The notes: a model not told the origin generated them from the sequence alone. Numbered from the stretch's first letter, positions 17,115 to 25,894 are shown. The stretch: DNA of 48,998 nucleotides from DASTOB01 sp035720425 (GCA_035720425.1 DASTOB010000004.1:1-48998); one strand, 5' to 3'. Numbers and translations are program-made.

Positions 17115-18319
17115 CGGCCGTCGCCCTCCTGTCCGGCGTCGCCCGCCGCTACGGCCCGGTCGCCGCGGTCGACGGCGTCGATCTCGAGTTGCGCGCCGGG
17201 GAGATGCTCACCGTGCTCGGCCCCTCGGGCTGCGGCAAGACGACCCTGCTCCGGCTCATCGCGGGCCTCGAGGCCCCTGACGCCGGCACGATCGAGATCC
17301 GCGGTCGCCGGGTGGCCGGGCCCGGCGCGTCGATCCCGCCTGAGCGCCGGCGGGTCGGCATGGTCTTCCAGGATCACGCGCTCTTCCCGCATCTGACCGT
17401 CGCCGAGAACGTCGCCTACGGCCTGCGCCGGGATCCGGATCGGGCCGTCCGGGTGGCGGAGCTGCTCGACCTCGTCGGCCTGGCGGCGGATGCCCGGCAG
17501 ATGCCGCATCGGCTGTCGGGTGGCATGGCCCAGCGGGTCGCGGTCGCCCGGGCGCTCGCCCCGAAGCCGGACGTCATCCTGCTCGACGAGCCGTTCTCGT
17601 CGCTCGACGCGGCCCTGCGCACCCAGCTGCGCGGCGACGTCCGGGAGATCCTCCGCGCCGCCGGGGCGAGCGCGATCCTCGTCACGCACGACCAGGACGA
17701 GGCGCTCACCCTCGGAGACCGGATGGCGGTCATGGTCCGCGGTCGCATCCTCCAGGTCGACGCGCCGGAGGTCGTCTACGGCGAGCCCGCCGATCCGTTC
17801 GTGGCCACGTTCGTCGGGGTCGCGAACCTCGTCCACGGGGAGTGCCGTGACGGGATCGCCACGACGCGGCTCGGGCCGGTCCGGCTCATCGGCCAGGCGC
17901 GCGGGCACGCGGGCCGGGCGCTCGTGGTCGTGCGGCCGGAGCATCTCGAACTGGCCGAGGCGCCCGACGGCCCGGCGGACGGCGGGGCATGGCGGATCAT
18001 CGGCCGGCGCTTTACCGGGACGGAGATCCTGCTCGAGGTTGCGGCGGCCGACGGCGAGCGACTGTGGAGCGAGGCCGGTCCGGCGGGACGGCACCTGCGC
18101 ATCGGCGACGCGGTGCGCGTCGTGCGGCGTGACGTCGAAACGGTCGCGTTCGCGACCGGGCGGCCGATTCCCGGGCCGGTCCCGGCCGACGCCGAGGCCA
18201 CCGACACCGAGGCCACCGACGCCGACGGCGGGGCCGTCCGCGTCACCGGAGTTCCGAGCGGACCTCCGGCAGGCGCCGGATCGTCTCGAGATCGAACGGA
18301 TCCCGGAAGATCCACATGA
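17111..18319 (+). CDS. Iron(III)-type ABC transporter ATP-binding protein
   Basis: 402 residues. Walker A is GPSGCGKTT, the Q loop is in VGMVFQDHALFP, the signature is LSGGMAQRVAVARAL, Walker B is VILLDEPFSSLD, and the H loop is VTHDQDEALTLGD. A TOBE-like regulatory domain follows (about 245-360). The family is FbpC/FutC/PotA. The last 45 residues are low complexity, beginning with an ADAEATDTEATDADGG repeat, and their DNA overlaps the converging LLM oxidoreductase gene by 77 bases. It completes the three-gene importer. Confidence 0.92.
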   Translation: MTAVALLSGVARRYGPVAAVDGVDLELRAGEMLTVLGPSGCGKTTLLRLIAGLEAPDAGTIEIRGRRVAGPGASIPPERRRVGMVFQDHALFPHLTVAENVAYGLRRDPDRAVRVAELLDLVGLAADARQMPHRLSGGMAQRVAVARALAPKPDVILLDEPFSSLDAALRTQLRGDVREILRAAGASAILVTHDQDEALTLGDRMAVMVRGRILQVDAPEVVYGEPADPFVATFVGVANLVHGECRDGIATTRLGPVRLIGQARGHAGRALVVVRPEHLELAEAPDGPADGGAWRIIGRRFTGTEILLEVAAADGERLWSEAGPAGRHLRIGDAVRVVRRDVETVAFATGRPIPGPVPADAEATDTEATDADGGAVRVTGVPSGPPAGAGSSRDRTDPGRST

Positions 18320-19184
18320 CCTCGGCGATGCCGAGGTCGGCGAACGGCCGGAGGTAGCCGGCGATCGCGTCGGGTGGACCGCCGGCGTTGAGGCCGCGCT
18401 CCGTCCCGTCGGCAGTCGTCCGGCCCCGCAGGCCATGGCGATCCTCGATCTCGGCGAACGCGTCGACGGCCGACGAAGCGTCGTCCCGCACGACGACGTC
18501 CATCGTCACCGTCCGCTCGATCGCCTCGAAGGTCCGGCCCGCTTCGGCGCACCGCTCACGGAGCGTGTCCGAAACGGCCGCGATCCGGTCCGGCTCGCCG
18601 TAGCCGTTCCACAGGTCCGCGTAGCGGGCGACCGTGCGGAGCGTCTTGCGCGGCCCGCTGCCGCCGACGAGGATCGGGAGGTGCGGCTGAACCGATCGCG
18701 GCTCGCACACGGCGTCGCGGAACCGGTAGAAGCGGCCGTCGTGGGTGACGGTCGCCCCGTCGAGCAGGCGCCGGAGGAGCATGACCGCCTCGTCGAGCCG
18801 GTCGAGCCGCTCGCCGAACCCGGAACCCCACGTCTCGAGGCCGAACGCCTCGTGCTCGCGCTCGAACCATCCGCCGCCGAGGCCCAGCGTGAGGCGGCCG
18901 CCGGAGACATGGTTGATCGTCGTCGCGAGCTTGGCCGTGACACCCGGATTGCGGAACGTGTTCGCCGCCACGAGGTGGCCCAGGCGCACGCGGGTCGTGA
19001 TCGCGGCGATCGCGGCGAGCGTCGCCCAGCCCTCGAGCTTGGGTGCCCGCCAGTCGCCCTCGTCGGACAGGAGGTGGTCGTCGATCCAGACGGCGTCCCA
19101 GCCGGCGTGCTCGGCGGCGAGGACGGCCTCGCGGAGGGCGGGCCACGCGGTGCGCTGGACCCAGAAGGCGGCACCGAATCGCAT
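18243..19184 (-). CDS. LLM-class (F420-type) luciferase-like oxidoreductase
   Basis: 313 residues, one TIM barrel. It starts with MRFGAAFWVQR and contains AGWDAVWIDDHLL, RVRLGHLVAANTFRNPG, the GGRLTLGLGGGWFEREHEAFG loop and PILVGGSGPRKTLRTVARYAD, all typical of F420-dependent LLM oxidoreductases (TIGR03560-like). The cofactor is probably coenzyme F420 rather than FMN, but the sequence does not prove this. The substrate is unknown. The ATG lacks a Shine-Dalgarno and has TACGGT 8 bases upstream, so the mRNA is probably leaderless. The gene is divergent from the first heme-operon regulator, 115 bases away. Confidence 0.88.
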   Translation of the reverse strand: MRFGAAFWVQRTAWPALREAVLAAEHAGWDAVWIDDHLLSDEGDWRAPKLEGWATLAAIAAITTRVRLGHLVAANTFRNPGVTAKLATTINHVSGGRLTLGLGGGWFEREHEAFGLETWGSGFGERLDRLDEAVMLLRRLLDGATVTHDGRFYRFRDAVCEPRSVQPHLPILVGGSGPRKTLRTVARYADLWNGYGEPDRIAAVSDTLRERCAEAGRTFEAIERTVTMDVVVRDDASSAVDAFAEIEDRHGLRGRTTADGTERGLNAGGPPDAIAGYLRPFADLGIAEVMWIFRDPFDLETIRRLPEVRSELR

Positions 19185-19192
19185 CAGCCGGA

Positions 19193-19198
19193 ACCGTA
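19193..19198 (-). promoter_or_regulatory. -10-like box for a leaderless LLM gene
   Basis: On the minus strand TACGGT ends 8 bases before the ATG at 19184 and there is no Shine-Dalgarno between. It matches the TAnnnT-then-start pattern seen before four other genes in this window. Confidence 0.4.
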
Positions 19199-19245
19199 GC
19201 GCGGCGGCTCCGCGGTCGGCGGAGCATCGCGCAGGGCGGATCGGC

Positions 19246-19292
19246 TATGATGCGACTGGATCGACGCGGTTTGCATAGATTTGTGGAGATTT
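19246..19292 (+). promoter_or_regulatory. Promoter and direct repeats upstream of heme operon 1
   Basis: TATGAT at 19246-19251 is a good -10 box; no clear -35 precedes it. Just before the regulator start, AGATTT occurs twice (19277-19282 and 19287-19292), exactly 10 bases apart and so on the same DNA face. This AT-rich spot stands out in GC-rich DNA. BldC-type single-HTH MerR-like proteins bind head-to-tail direct repeats, so it may be an autoregulatory operator. Confidence 0.45.
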
Positions 19293-19299
19293 CTGCCCG

Positions 19300-19995
19300 A
19301 TGCGTCCCCGGCCGCCAACGGACCAGCAATGGCTTGGCCTCGGGCCCGCGAGCCGCTTGCTCGGCGTGTCGGAGGCGACGCTTCGGCGCTGGTCCGATGC
19401 AGGGCGCCTGAAGGCGTTCACGACACCGGGCGGTCACCGCCGCTTCTCCCGCGCTGCCCTCGAGCGACTCCTGCCGTCGACCCGCGACCGCCGCCCCGCC
19501 GTCGTCGCCGCGGCGCTGACGCCGGCCCGTCTCGCGCGCGCGTACCGACGTGACGCGCGGGCGACCGCGACGGCCATCCCGTGGCTCGCCACCCTCGCGC
19601 TGGACGACCGCGACGCGTTCCGTCTGCTCGGGCGCCGCATCGCCGGCGCGCTCGCCGCTCACCTCGACGCCGCGAACGCGGAGGCGCGGACGCACCAGCT
19701 CGGCGAGGCGGTCGCCGCGGCCGCCGAGTACGGGCGTCGGGGCGCCGCGCTGGGCAGCTCGATGAGCGACGTCGTCGAGGGGTTCCTCGCCTTCCGCCGG
19801 CCGTTCCTCGCGGAGCTCGGGACGGTGGCGCGCCGGCGCGGCTTCGACGCCGATGAGGTGAGCGGCCTGTTCGGCGACGCGGAGCGGGTGCTCGATCGCC
19901 TTCTGGTGGCGACCATGACCGGCCACAGCGTGGCGAGTGTGCCCGCGCCCATTGAGCGTCCGACCCGTCAGGCGAGCGACATCGACCGACGATGA
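19300..19995 (+). CDS. BldC/MerR-like regulator with all-helical sensor domain, heme operon 1
   Basis: 231 residues. Residues 10-58 are a winged HTH of the MerR/BldC type (ASRLLGVSEATLRRWSDAGR, then TTPGGHRRFSR). The rest, about 75-205, is predicted helical and resembles the four-helix N-terminal domains of RsbR/PucR-like sensors (EYGRRGAALGSSMSDVVEGF, then FRRPFLAEL). There is no cysteine. H132 and the nearby YGR tripeptide are shared with the paralog at 34763-35404. The stop overlaps the hemA start (ATGA), so it is the first gene of the heme operon and probably regulates it in response to heme or an intermediate. That role is inferred from position. Confidence 0.75.
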   Translation: MRPRPPTDQQWLGLGPASRLLGVSEATLRRWSDAGRLKAFTTPGGHRRFSRAALERLLPSTRDRRPAVVAAALTPARLARAYRRDARATATAIPWLATLALDDRDAFRLLGRRIAGALAAHLDAANAEARTHQLGEAVAAAAEYGRRGAALGSSMSDVVEGFLAFRRPFLAELGTVARRRGFDADEVSGLFGDAERVLDRLLVATMTGHSVASVPAPIERPTRQASDIDRR

Positions 19996-21191
19996 CGGAC
20001 CCGACCGAACCCCGGCTCGTCGCTCTGATCGCCGCCGCACCGGGTGTGCCCGCGGCGACGCGCGAGCACCTGCGGCCGGCCGTCGAGGCGGTCGCAACCC
20101 GGATCGGTGGCGTGGTCGTGTCGACGTGTCACCGCGTGGAGCTCGTGGTCGGCGAGACTGCCATGGCGTCGGCCGACCTGGCTGAACTCGTCGCCGCAGC
20201 ACCTCGGGGCGCCGTTCGGCTCGACGGCATCGGCGCGGCGTCGCATGTCCTGTCGCTCGCGGTTGGCCTCGAATCCGCCGTGCTCGCCGAGGACCAGGTG
20301 CTCCATCAGCTCCGGGCGGCCGTCGGCCGGGCTCGACGGCGCGCGCCCCTCGCGCCGGAGCTCGAGACACTCCTCGAGATCGCGTTGCGGGCCGGCCGCA
20401 CCGCCCGCTCATGGCGACCGCCGGGCGCCCGCTCCCTCGCCGATCTCGCCCTCGACCGATCCGCGGCCGCCGGGATCGCGATCGACGGGGCAACGGTGCT
20501 GGTCGTCGGGACTGGCGAGATGGGCCGGCTCGTCGCGGGCGCCGCTCGAGGCCGAGGCGCTCGCGTCGTGGTGGCCGGTCGGAGCGTGGAGCGCAGTCGC
20601 TCGGTGGTCGGCGCGAGCGGGGCGGACGGCACGTCCGTCGTGGGGTTCGATCCCGGACCGGCGATGCTGGCCGAGGCGGCGGCCGTCTTCATCGCCCTCG
20701 GCGGACCATGGACGATCGCCTCGCCGACCGTGGCCGCGCTCCGGGGCGTGCCGCTTGTCGTCGACCTGTCGCAGCCGGCAGCGTTGCCCGACGACGCCCG
20801 GCCTCCGCACGCGCTCGGAATCGACGACCTTGCGGACGGAGCCGGGGCCGATGCGGCCGGCGCCGGCGCGGCGGCCGCCGGCAGTGCCCTGCTCCGTCGT
20901 CGCCTGGCAGCGCTGCGCGACGCTCGGCTGGCGGATTACCTCGACTGGTGGGCCCGGCGATCGACTCTCGAGGCGGCCCGATCGCTCGCGGGGCACATCG
21001 AGTTCGAGCGGCGCGAGGCCCTCGCGGCGCTCAGACGCCGGCGACCGGACCTCGGCGCCGACGAGGCCGACGAGATCGACGCGCTGACCCGCCGCTTGGC
21101 GGAGAGGCTGTTCCGGGAGCCGTTCGAACGGCTCGGTCGTGATCCGGACGGGTCTCGCGAACGAGCCGCGCGCGAACTGTTCGGCCTGTGA
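19992..21191 (+). CDS. hemA: Glutamyl-tRNA reductase, copy 1
   Basis: 399 residues. It reduces glutamyl-tRNA to glutamate-1-semialdehyde, the first committed step of heme synthesis. The catalytic cysteine is C46 in STCHRVEL. The family usually has TCNR; the histidine at the fourth position is shared with copy 2. The substrate-site segment is GLESAVLAEDQVLHQLR, with GE changed to AE. The NADPH domain has VLVVGTGEMGRLV, and the C-terminal helical dimerisation domain is complete. It overlaps the regulator and hemCD by 4 bases each. HemL is encoded in the same operon. Confidence 0.92.
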   Translation: MTDPTEPRLVALIAAAPGVPAATREHLRPAVEAVATRIGGVVVSTCHRVELVVGETAMASADLAELVAAAPRGAVRLDGIGAASHVLSLAVGLESAVLAEDQVLHQLRAAVGRARRRAPLAPELETLLEIALRAGRTARSWRPPGARSLADLALDRSAAAGIAIDGATVLVVGTGEMGRLVAGAARGRGARVVVAGRSVERSRSVVGASGADGTSVVGFDPGPAMLAEAAAVFIALGGPWTIASPTVAALRGVPLVVDLSQPAALPDDARPPHALGIDDLADGAGADAAGAGAAAAGSALLRRRLAALRDARLADYLDWWARRSTLEAARSLAGHIEFERREALAALRRRRPDLGADEADEIDALTRRLAERLFREPFERLGRDPDGSRERAARELFGL

Positions 21192-22879
21192 GCACGGGGA
21201 CCGCGCCGATCCGTCTCGGGACGCGACGGAGTGCGCTCGCACTCGTCCAGGCGGAGACGGTCGCAGCTGCGTTGCGCGAGGATGGCCGCGAGGTGACCCT
21301 GGTGCCGGTCGTGACCGACGGCGATCTCCGCGAGCCGGACACGGCGTGGGGCGAAGGCGCATTCGTCGGGGCGCTTGAGCGGGCACTCATCGGCGGCGAG
21401 ATCGACATCGCGGTCCACAGCGCAAAGGACGTCCCGACCGACGAGGATCCTGGCTTGCGCATCGCTGCCTACCTGCCGCGCGAGGACCCGGCGGACGTGC
21501 TCGTCGTGGCCCCGGGCTCCTCCGTGCGGGGACCGGAGGACCTGCCCGCCGGCGCGCGGATCGGGACGGACAGCCCACGCCGCACCGCGTTCCTCCGCGC
21601 GGTCCGCCCGGACCTCGTGTTTGGTGCGCTCCACGGGAACGTCGACACACGCCTGCGCCGGCTCGACGACGGCGCCGCCGATGCCCTCGTGCTCGCCGCG
21701 GCAGGACTACGCCGGCTCGGCCGGGCGGACCGCATCACCTGCCGGCTCGACCCGGCGGTCGTGCCACCGGCCCCGGGGCAGGGCGCGATCGCGGTTCAGG
21801 CACGTGCGGATGACCGGGCCACGCTCGCCGCGGTCGCTGCGCTCGACGACCGGCCGACCCGGCTCGCCGTCGACGCGGAGCGGGCGCTCCTCGCGTCGTC
21901 GGGCGGCGGCTGCCGGGCGCCGATCGGGGCGCTCGGGCTGGTCGCTGGTGACCGGCTCACGCTGCTCGGCGGGTTCGCCACGGCGGACGGATCGATCACG
22001 GTGTCTGCCACCGGCGAAGACGCAGCCACCGAGGCCGATGGGGCGGCGGTGGCGGAGCGGGTTCTCCTCCGGCTCGCCGATTTGGCCGCGGACCAGGCGG
22101 CGGCCGCGGGCCGGCCGCGCGTCATCGTCACGCGGCCGCGCTCACGCTGGGCGGCAAGCGCGCTCGCGCTCGTCGATCGCGGTCTCGCGCCGCGGTCCGT
22201 CGCGGCGATCGAGATCCGGGACGAACCGAGCGACGCACTACGGGCCGCAGCCGCGGACCTCGCGCGGTTCGACTGGGTCGCGCTCACCAGCCCGGACGGC
22301 GTGCGGGCGCTGGCCGCCGCGGCGATGGCCGCCGGACGCCCCCTCGCCCGCTCCGGGTCTCGCCCGCGCTGGGCGGTCGTCGGCGATGCGACGTGGCGGG
22401 CCCTGGTCCGGGCTGGTGTCGGCGACGCCCTGCGGCCGACCCGCGCCACCGCGGCCGCCCTCGCCGAGGTGCTGCCGGTCCGCGCCGGCGACCGCGTCCT
22501 GCTGCCGCTCGGCGACCTCGCCGCGCCGGACCTCGCGGACCGGCTGTCCGCCCGCGGGGCCCGCGTCACGACGGCGATCGCGTACCGGACCGTCGAGGCG
22601 CCGGATTCTTCGCTTCCGGCACTCGCCGCCGCCCTCTACGAGGGTCCGCGGGCGTGGCTTGCCTCGAGCCCGTCGGCGGTGCGCGGCCTGCTCGCGCTTG
22701 CCGGGGCACTCGGGGTCGCTGAAGCCGTCCGGGCGCTGCCGGTCGTCGCGATCGGGCCGACGACGTCGGCGGAGGTGGTCCGGCTCGGCCTGTCACTCGC
22801 CGCGGAGGCGCCGTCCCCCGACCCCGGCACCGTCGCGGAGACGGTCGCCGGGATCCTGTCGCCGGTGGAGATTCCATGA
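21188..22879 (+). CDS. hemC-hemD: Porphobilinogen deaminase / uroporphyrinogen-III synthase fusion
   Basis: 563 residues in one continuous frame. Residues 1-305 are HemC: IRLGTRRSALALVQAE, the catalytic aspartate in VHSAKDVPT, and the cofactor-binding cysteine near 242 in SSGGGCRAPIG. Residues about 307-563 are HemD: RPRVIVTRPRSR, FDWVALTSPDGVRAL, and the WLASSPSAVRGLL and IGPTTSAEVVRLGL segments. The fusion would hand the unstable hydroxymethylbilane straight to the cyclising domain. It starts with GTG overlapping the hemA stop and ends overlapping hemB. The HemC half is of normal length. Confidence 0.93.
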   Translation: MSTGTAPIRLGTRRSALALVQAETVAAALREDGREVTLVPVVTDGDLREPDTAWGEGAFVGALERALIGGEIDIAVHSAKDVPTDEDPGLRIAAYLPREDPADVLVVAPGSSVRGPEDLPAGARIGTDSPRRTAFLRAVRPDLVFGALHGNVDTRLRRLDDGAADALVLAAAGLRRLGRADRITCRLDPAVVPPAPGQGAIAVQARADDRATLAAVAALDDRPTRLAVDAERALLASSGGGCRAPIGALGLVAGDRLTLLGGFATADGSITVSATGEDAATEADGAAVAERVLLRLADLAADQAAAAGRPRVIVTRPRSRWAASALALVDRGLAPRSVAAIEIRDEPSDALRAAAADLARFDWVALTSPDGVRALAAAAMAAGRPLARSGSRPRWAVVGDATWRALVRAGVGDALRPTRATAAALAEVLPVRAGDRVLLPLGDLAAPDLADRLSARGARVTTAIAYRTVEAPDSSLPALAAALYEGPRAWLASSPSAVRGLLALAGALGVAEAVRALPVVAIGPTTSAEVVRLGLSLAAEAPSPDPGTVAETVAGILSPVEIP

Positions 22880-23907
22880 TCGAGTTCGAGCGCGCGCCCG
22901 CCTGGTCGGCCGTCAGGGCCCCGGTCGAGCGTCCGCGCCGCCTGCGCCGCACGGCCGCCCTTCGGGCGCTCGTTCGCGAGACGCGCCTCGACCCGTCGAT
23001 GCTGGTGGCGCCGATGTTCGTCCGATCGGGACTCGGCACCCGCGAGCCCATCGCCGCGCTGCCCGGGGTCGCGCGGCTGTCCGTCGACGAGGCGGTGGCG
23101 GACGTGGCAGCCCTCGCGGCGCTTGGCGTCGGCGGCGTAATCCTGTTCGGCCTGCCGGACGGCAAGGACGCGGCCGGTTCCGCCGCCTGGGATCCCGCCG
23201 CGCCGGTGCAGCACGCCCTTCGGGAGCTGCGCGACCGCGGGCTCGACATCGTCGCGATGGCCGACACGTGCCTGTGCGAGTACACCGACCATGGACACTG
23301 CGGCCCGATCACGACCGACGGCAGGGTCGACAACGACGCCGCGCTCGAGGCGCTCGCCCGGGCGGCCGTCAGCCAGGCCGATGCCGGGGCGGACGTCGTC
23401 GCGCCGTCGGCGATGATGGACGGCCAGGTTGCGGCGATTCGCGCCGCGCTCGACGCCGCCGGCCACGGGGACACGGCGATCATGGCCTACGCGTCGAAGA
23501 CCGCGTCGGCCTTCTACGGCCCGTTCCGCGAGGCCGCCGGCAGCACGCCGGCGTTCGGCGACCGCCGCGGCTACCAGATGGATCCCGCGAACGGACGGGA
23601 GGCCGTCCGCGAGATGGCGCTCGACGTGGCCGAGGGCGCCGACATGCTCCTCGTCAAGCCGGCCCTGCCGTGCCTCGACCTCGTGGCGGCGGCCCGGGCG
23701 CAGTTCGACCTCCCGGTCGCCGCGTACCAGGTGAGCGGTGAGTACGCCATGCTCCGGGCGGCGGAACGGCTCGGCTGGCTCGACGGGCGGAGGGCGATCA
23801 CGGAGTCGGTCACCTCGATCGTCCGGGCTGGAGCCGGCATCGTCCTGACATACGCCGCGGCGGATCTCGCGCGCTGGATCGGCGAGGACCGGGCGGCGGC
23901 GCGATGA
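22876..23907 (+). CDS. hemB: Delta-aminolevulinic acid dehydratase, copy 1
   Basis: 343 residues. It condenses two 5-aminolevulinates to porphobilinogen. The zinc cysteines C132, C134 and C142 are in DTCLCEYTDHGHCG; the Schiff-base lysines are K208 in ASKTASAFYGPF and K261 in LLVKPALP. The allosteric-type RGYQMDPANGREA is present. By eye about four of five residues in the C-terminal half match copy 2 at 32537-33559, far closer than the two HemA or two HemH copies match each other. Starts and stops overlap its neighbours by 4 bases. Confidence 0.95.
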   Translation: MIEFERAPAWSAVRAPVERPRRLRRTAALRALVRETRLDPSMLVAPMFVRSGLGTREPIAALPGVARLSVDEAVADVAALAALGVGGVILFGLPDGKDAAGSAAWDPAAPVQHALRELRDRGLDIVAMADTCLCEYTDHGHCGPITTDGRVDNDAALEALARAAVSQADAGADVVAPSAMMDGQVAAIRAALDAAGHGDTAIMAYASKTASAFYGPFREAAGSTPAFGDRRGYQMDPANGREAVREMALDVAEGADMLLVKPALPCLDLVAAARAQFDLPVAAYQVSGEYAMLRAAERLGWLDGRRAITESVTSIVRAGAGIVLTYAAADLARWIGEDRAAAR

Positions 23908-24608
23908 CCGACCAGTCCGTCTTCGTCCAGGCGCTCGGGCTCGCGCTCGATCCCGCCTGGCGCCGCCGCGGCGAGCCGGAGCGCACCGGCGACGCGCGGG
24001 CGCTGCTCGATGCCGAGGCGCGCACCGCCGCCGCTGGCGTCCGGACGCTGACCTGTTCGACGATCGGCCTCGAGCCCGGGGTCGAGGTCATGCTGCTTCG
24101 GCTCGCCCCGTCGGTCGACGCCCTCGAGGAGTCGGGCGCCCGGCTGCACCGGGACGGCCTCGGCGCCTGGCTGACCGTGCGCCATTCGTTCATCGGGCGC
24201 GTCGCCCCGTCGCAGTACGTGAAGAAGGCGACCGACCAGGAGCGTTCGCTCCTCGACGGCGAGCCGAAGCGCTACCTCGTGGTCTACCCGTTCACCAAGG
24301 CCGCCGACTGGTACCTCCTTGGGCGTGAGGCGCGGCAGGGGATCATGAACGAGCACATGCGGGTGGGCCACGCCTTTCCGCAGGTCCGCCAGCTCCTCGC
24401 CTACAGCTTCGGGCTCGACGACCAGGACTTCGTCGTCGCCTACGACACGGACGACCTCGACGCGTTCGGCGACCTCGTCCGCGAGCTGCGCGGGACGGAG
24501 AGCCGGCGATCGACGGTGACCGACCGGCCGCTGCTCCTCGGCGTCCGGCGGTCGTGGCCGGAGATTCTCGCGGCGCTCGGCGCCCCGCCCGTGGCGGCGC
24601 CCGCGTGA
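23904..24608 (+). CDS. hemQ: Coproheme decarboxylase (HemQ/ChdC)
   Basis: 234 residues, chlorite dismutase-like fold. It turns iron-coproporphyrin III into protoheme with hydrogen peroxide, the last step of the coproporphyrin-dependent pathway. Key features are KRYLVVYPFTK with the radical-forming tyrosine at about Y128, WYLLGREARQGIMNEH with the likely proximal histidine H151, and SFGLDDQDFVVAY. TESRRSTVTDRPLLLG closes the domain, as in HemQ. Its presence shows that the last steps run through coproheme and not through protoporphyrin. The gene is coupled to hemB and hemL by 4-base overlaps. Confidence 0.9.
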   Translation: MTDQSVFVQALGLALDPAWRRRGEPERTGDARALLDAEARTAAAGVRTLTCSTIGLEPGVEVMLLRLAPSVDALEESGARLHRDGLGAWLTVRHSFIGRVAPSQYVKKATDQERSLLDGEPKRYLVVYPFTKAADWYLLGREARQGIMNEHMRVGHAFPQVRQLLAYSFGLDDQDFVVAYDTDDLDAFGDLVRELRGTESRRSTVTDRPLLLGVRRSWPEILAALGAPPVAAPA

Positions 24609-25894
24609 GCACGGCGGCAGCCGGGGCCCAGGCGGCGCTGCGGGCGCGCGCTGCTGACCTCTTTCCTGGCGGCGTGAACAGCCCGGTCCGGGCGTTCCGG
24701 TCGGTCGGTGTCGAGCCGCTCGTGCTCGCATCCGGCGAAGGGGCGTACGTCCGCGACGCCGACGGGCGCGAGTACGTCGACCTCGTCGGCGGGTGGGGGC
24801 CGGCGATCCTCGGCCACGCCCACCCGGACGTCGTCGCGGCCGTGCGCGAGGCGGCGGCTCGCGGGTTCGCCCTCGGGGCGACGGGACCGCTCGAAATCGA
24901 GCTCGGCGAACGGATCCGGGCGCGAATGCCGTCGATCGAGCGGCTGCGGTTCACGTCGTCGGGCACCGAGGCGGTCATGAGCGCGGTGCGGGTCGCCCGT
25001 GCCGCGACGGGCCGCGATCTCGTCGTCGTCTTCGCCGGTGGGTACCACGGGCACAGCGACGGGCTGCTCGCCGCGGCTGGGTCCGGCGTCGCGACGCTCG
25101 GCCTGCCGGGCAGCGCCGGCGTGCCGGCCGCGATCGCCGCGACGACGATCGTCCTGCCGTACAACGACCCGTCGTCGGTCACGCTCGCCTTCGCCCGCCA
25201 CGCCGGCCGGATCGCGGCGGTCGTCGTCGAGCCGGTGGCCGCGAACACGGGCGTCATCGCGCCGGCACCCGGGTTCCTCGAGCACCTCCGCGCGGTGACG
25301 CGCTCGGACGGCGCGCTGCTCGTCTTCGACGAGGTGATCACGGGGTTCCGACTCGGGCCGGGCGGGGCGCAGGCGCGGTACGGCGTCCGGCCGGACCTGA
25401 CGACGCTCGGCAAGGTCATCGGCGGGGGACTGCCGATCGGTGCGTATGGCGGGCGGGCCGATCTCGTCGACCTCGTCGCGCCGGCAGGGCCGGTGTACCA
25501 GGCCGGCACGCTAGCCGGGCACGCGATCGCGATGGCCGCGGGGATCGCCACGCTCGACCGCCTGGTCCCCGAATCGTACGTCGCCCTCGAGGACGCCGGA
25601 GTGGCACTCGAGGCAGGCCTGCGCGATGCCGCACGAGGCGCCGGGCGGGAGGTCGCGGTCTCGCGCGTTGGCTCGCTCCTGACTGTCTTCTTCCTGCCGC
25701 TGCCACCGGTCGATGCACAGGGGGCCCAGGGCGCCGATCGGGAGGCGTTCGCCGCGTTCTTCCGACGGATGCTCGAGCGCGGCGTGTTGCTTCCGCCGTC
25801 GCAGTTCGAGGCGTGGTTCCTGTCGCTTGCGCACGGCGCAGCCGAGATCGACGCGACGATCGCCGCGGCTCGCCGGAGCTTCGCCGATGTCTGA
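24605..25894 (+). CDS. hemL: Glutamate-1-semialdehyde 2,1-aminomutase
   Basis: 429 residues from a GTG overlapping the hemQ stop. It is a PLP enzyme of aminotransferase class III that converts the HemA product into 5-aminolevulinate. The family start FPGGVNSPVRAF is present, followed by VDLVGGWGPAILGHAHP, TSSGTEAVMSAVRVARA, VVFAGGYHGHSDGLL, FDEVITGFRLGPGGAQ, and the PLP lysine K270 in TTLGKVIGGGLPIGAYGG. It is the only hemL in the window and must serve both hemA copies if both are active. Confidence 0.95.
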   Translation: MSTAAAGAQAALRARAADLFPGGVNSPVRAFRSVGVEPLVLASGEGAYVRDADGREYVDLVGGWGPAILGHAHPDVVAAVREAAARGFALGATGPLEIELGERIRARMPSIERLRFTSSGTEAVMSAVRVARAATGRDLVVVFAGGYHGHSDGLLAAAGSGVATLGLPGSAGVPAAIAATTIVLPYNDPSSVTLAFARHAGRIAAVVVEPVAANTGVIAPAPGFLEHLRAVTRSDGALLVFDEVITGFRLGPGGAQARYGVRPDLTTLGKVIGGGLPIGAYGGRADLVDLVAPAGPVYQAGTLAGHAIAMAAGIATLDRLVPESYVALEDAGVALEAGLRDAARGAGREVAVSRVGSLLTVFFLPLPPVDAQGAQGADREAFAAFFRRMLERGVLLPPSQFEAWFLSLAHGAAEIDATIAAARRSFADV

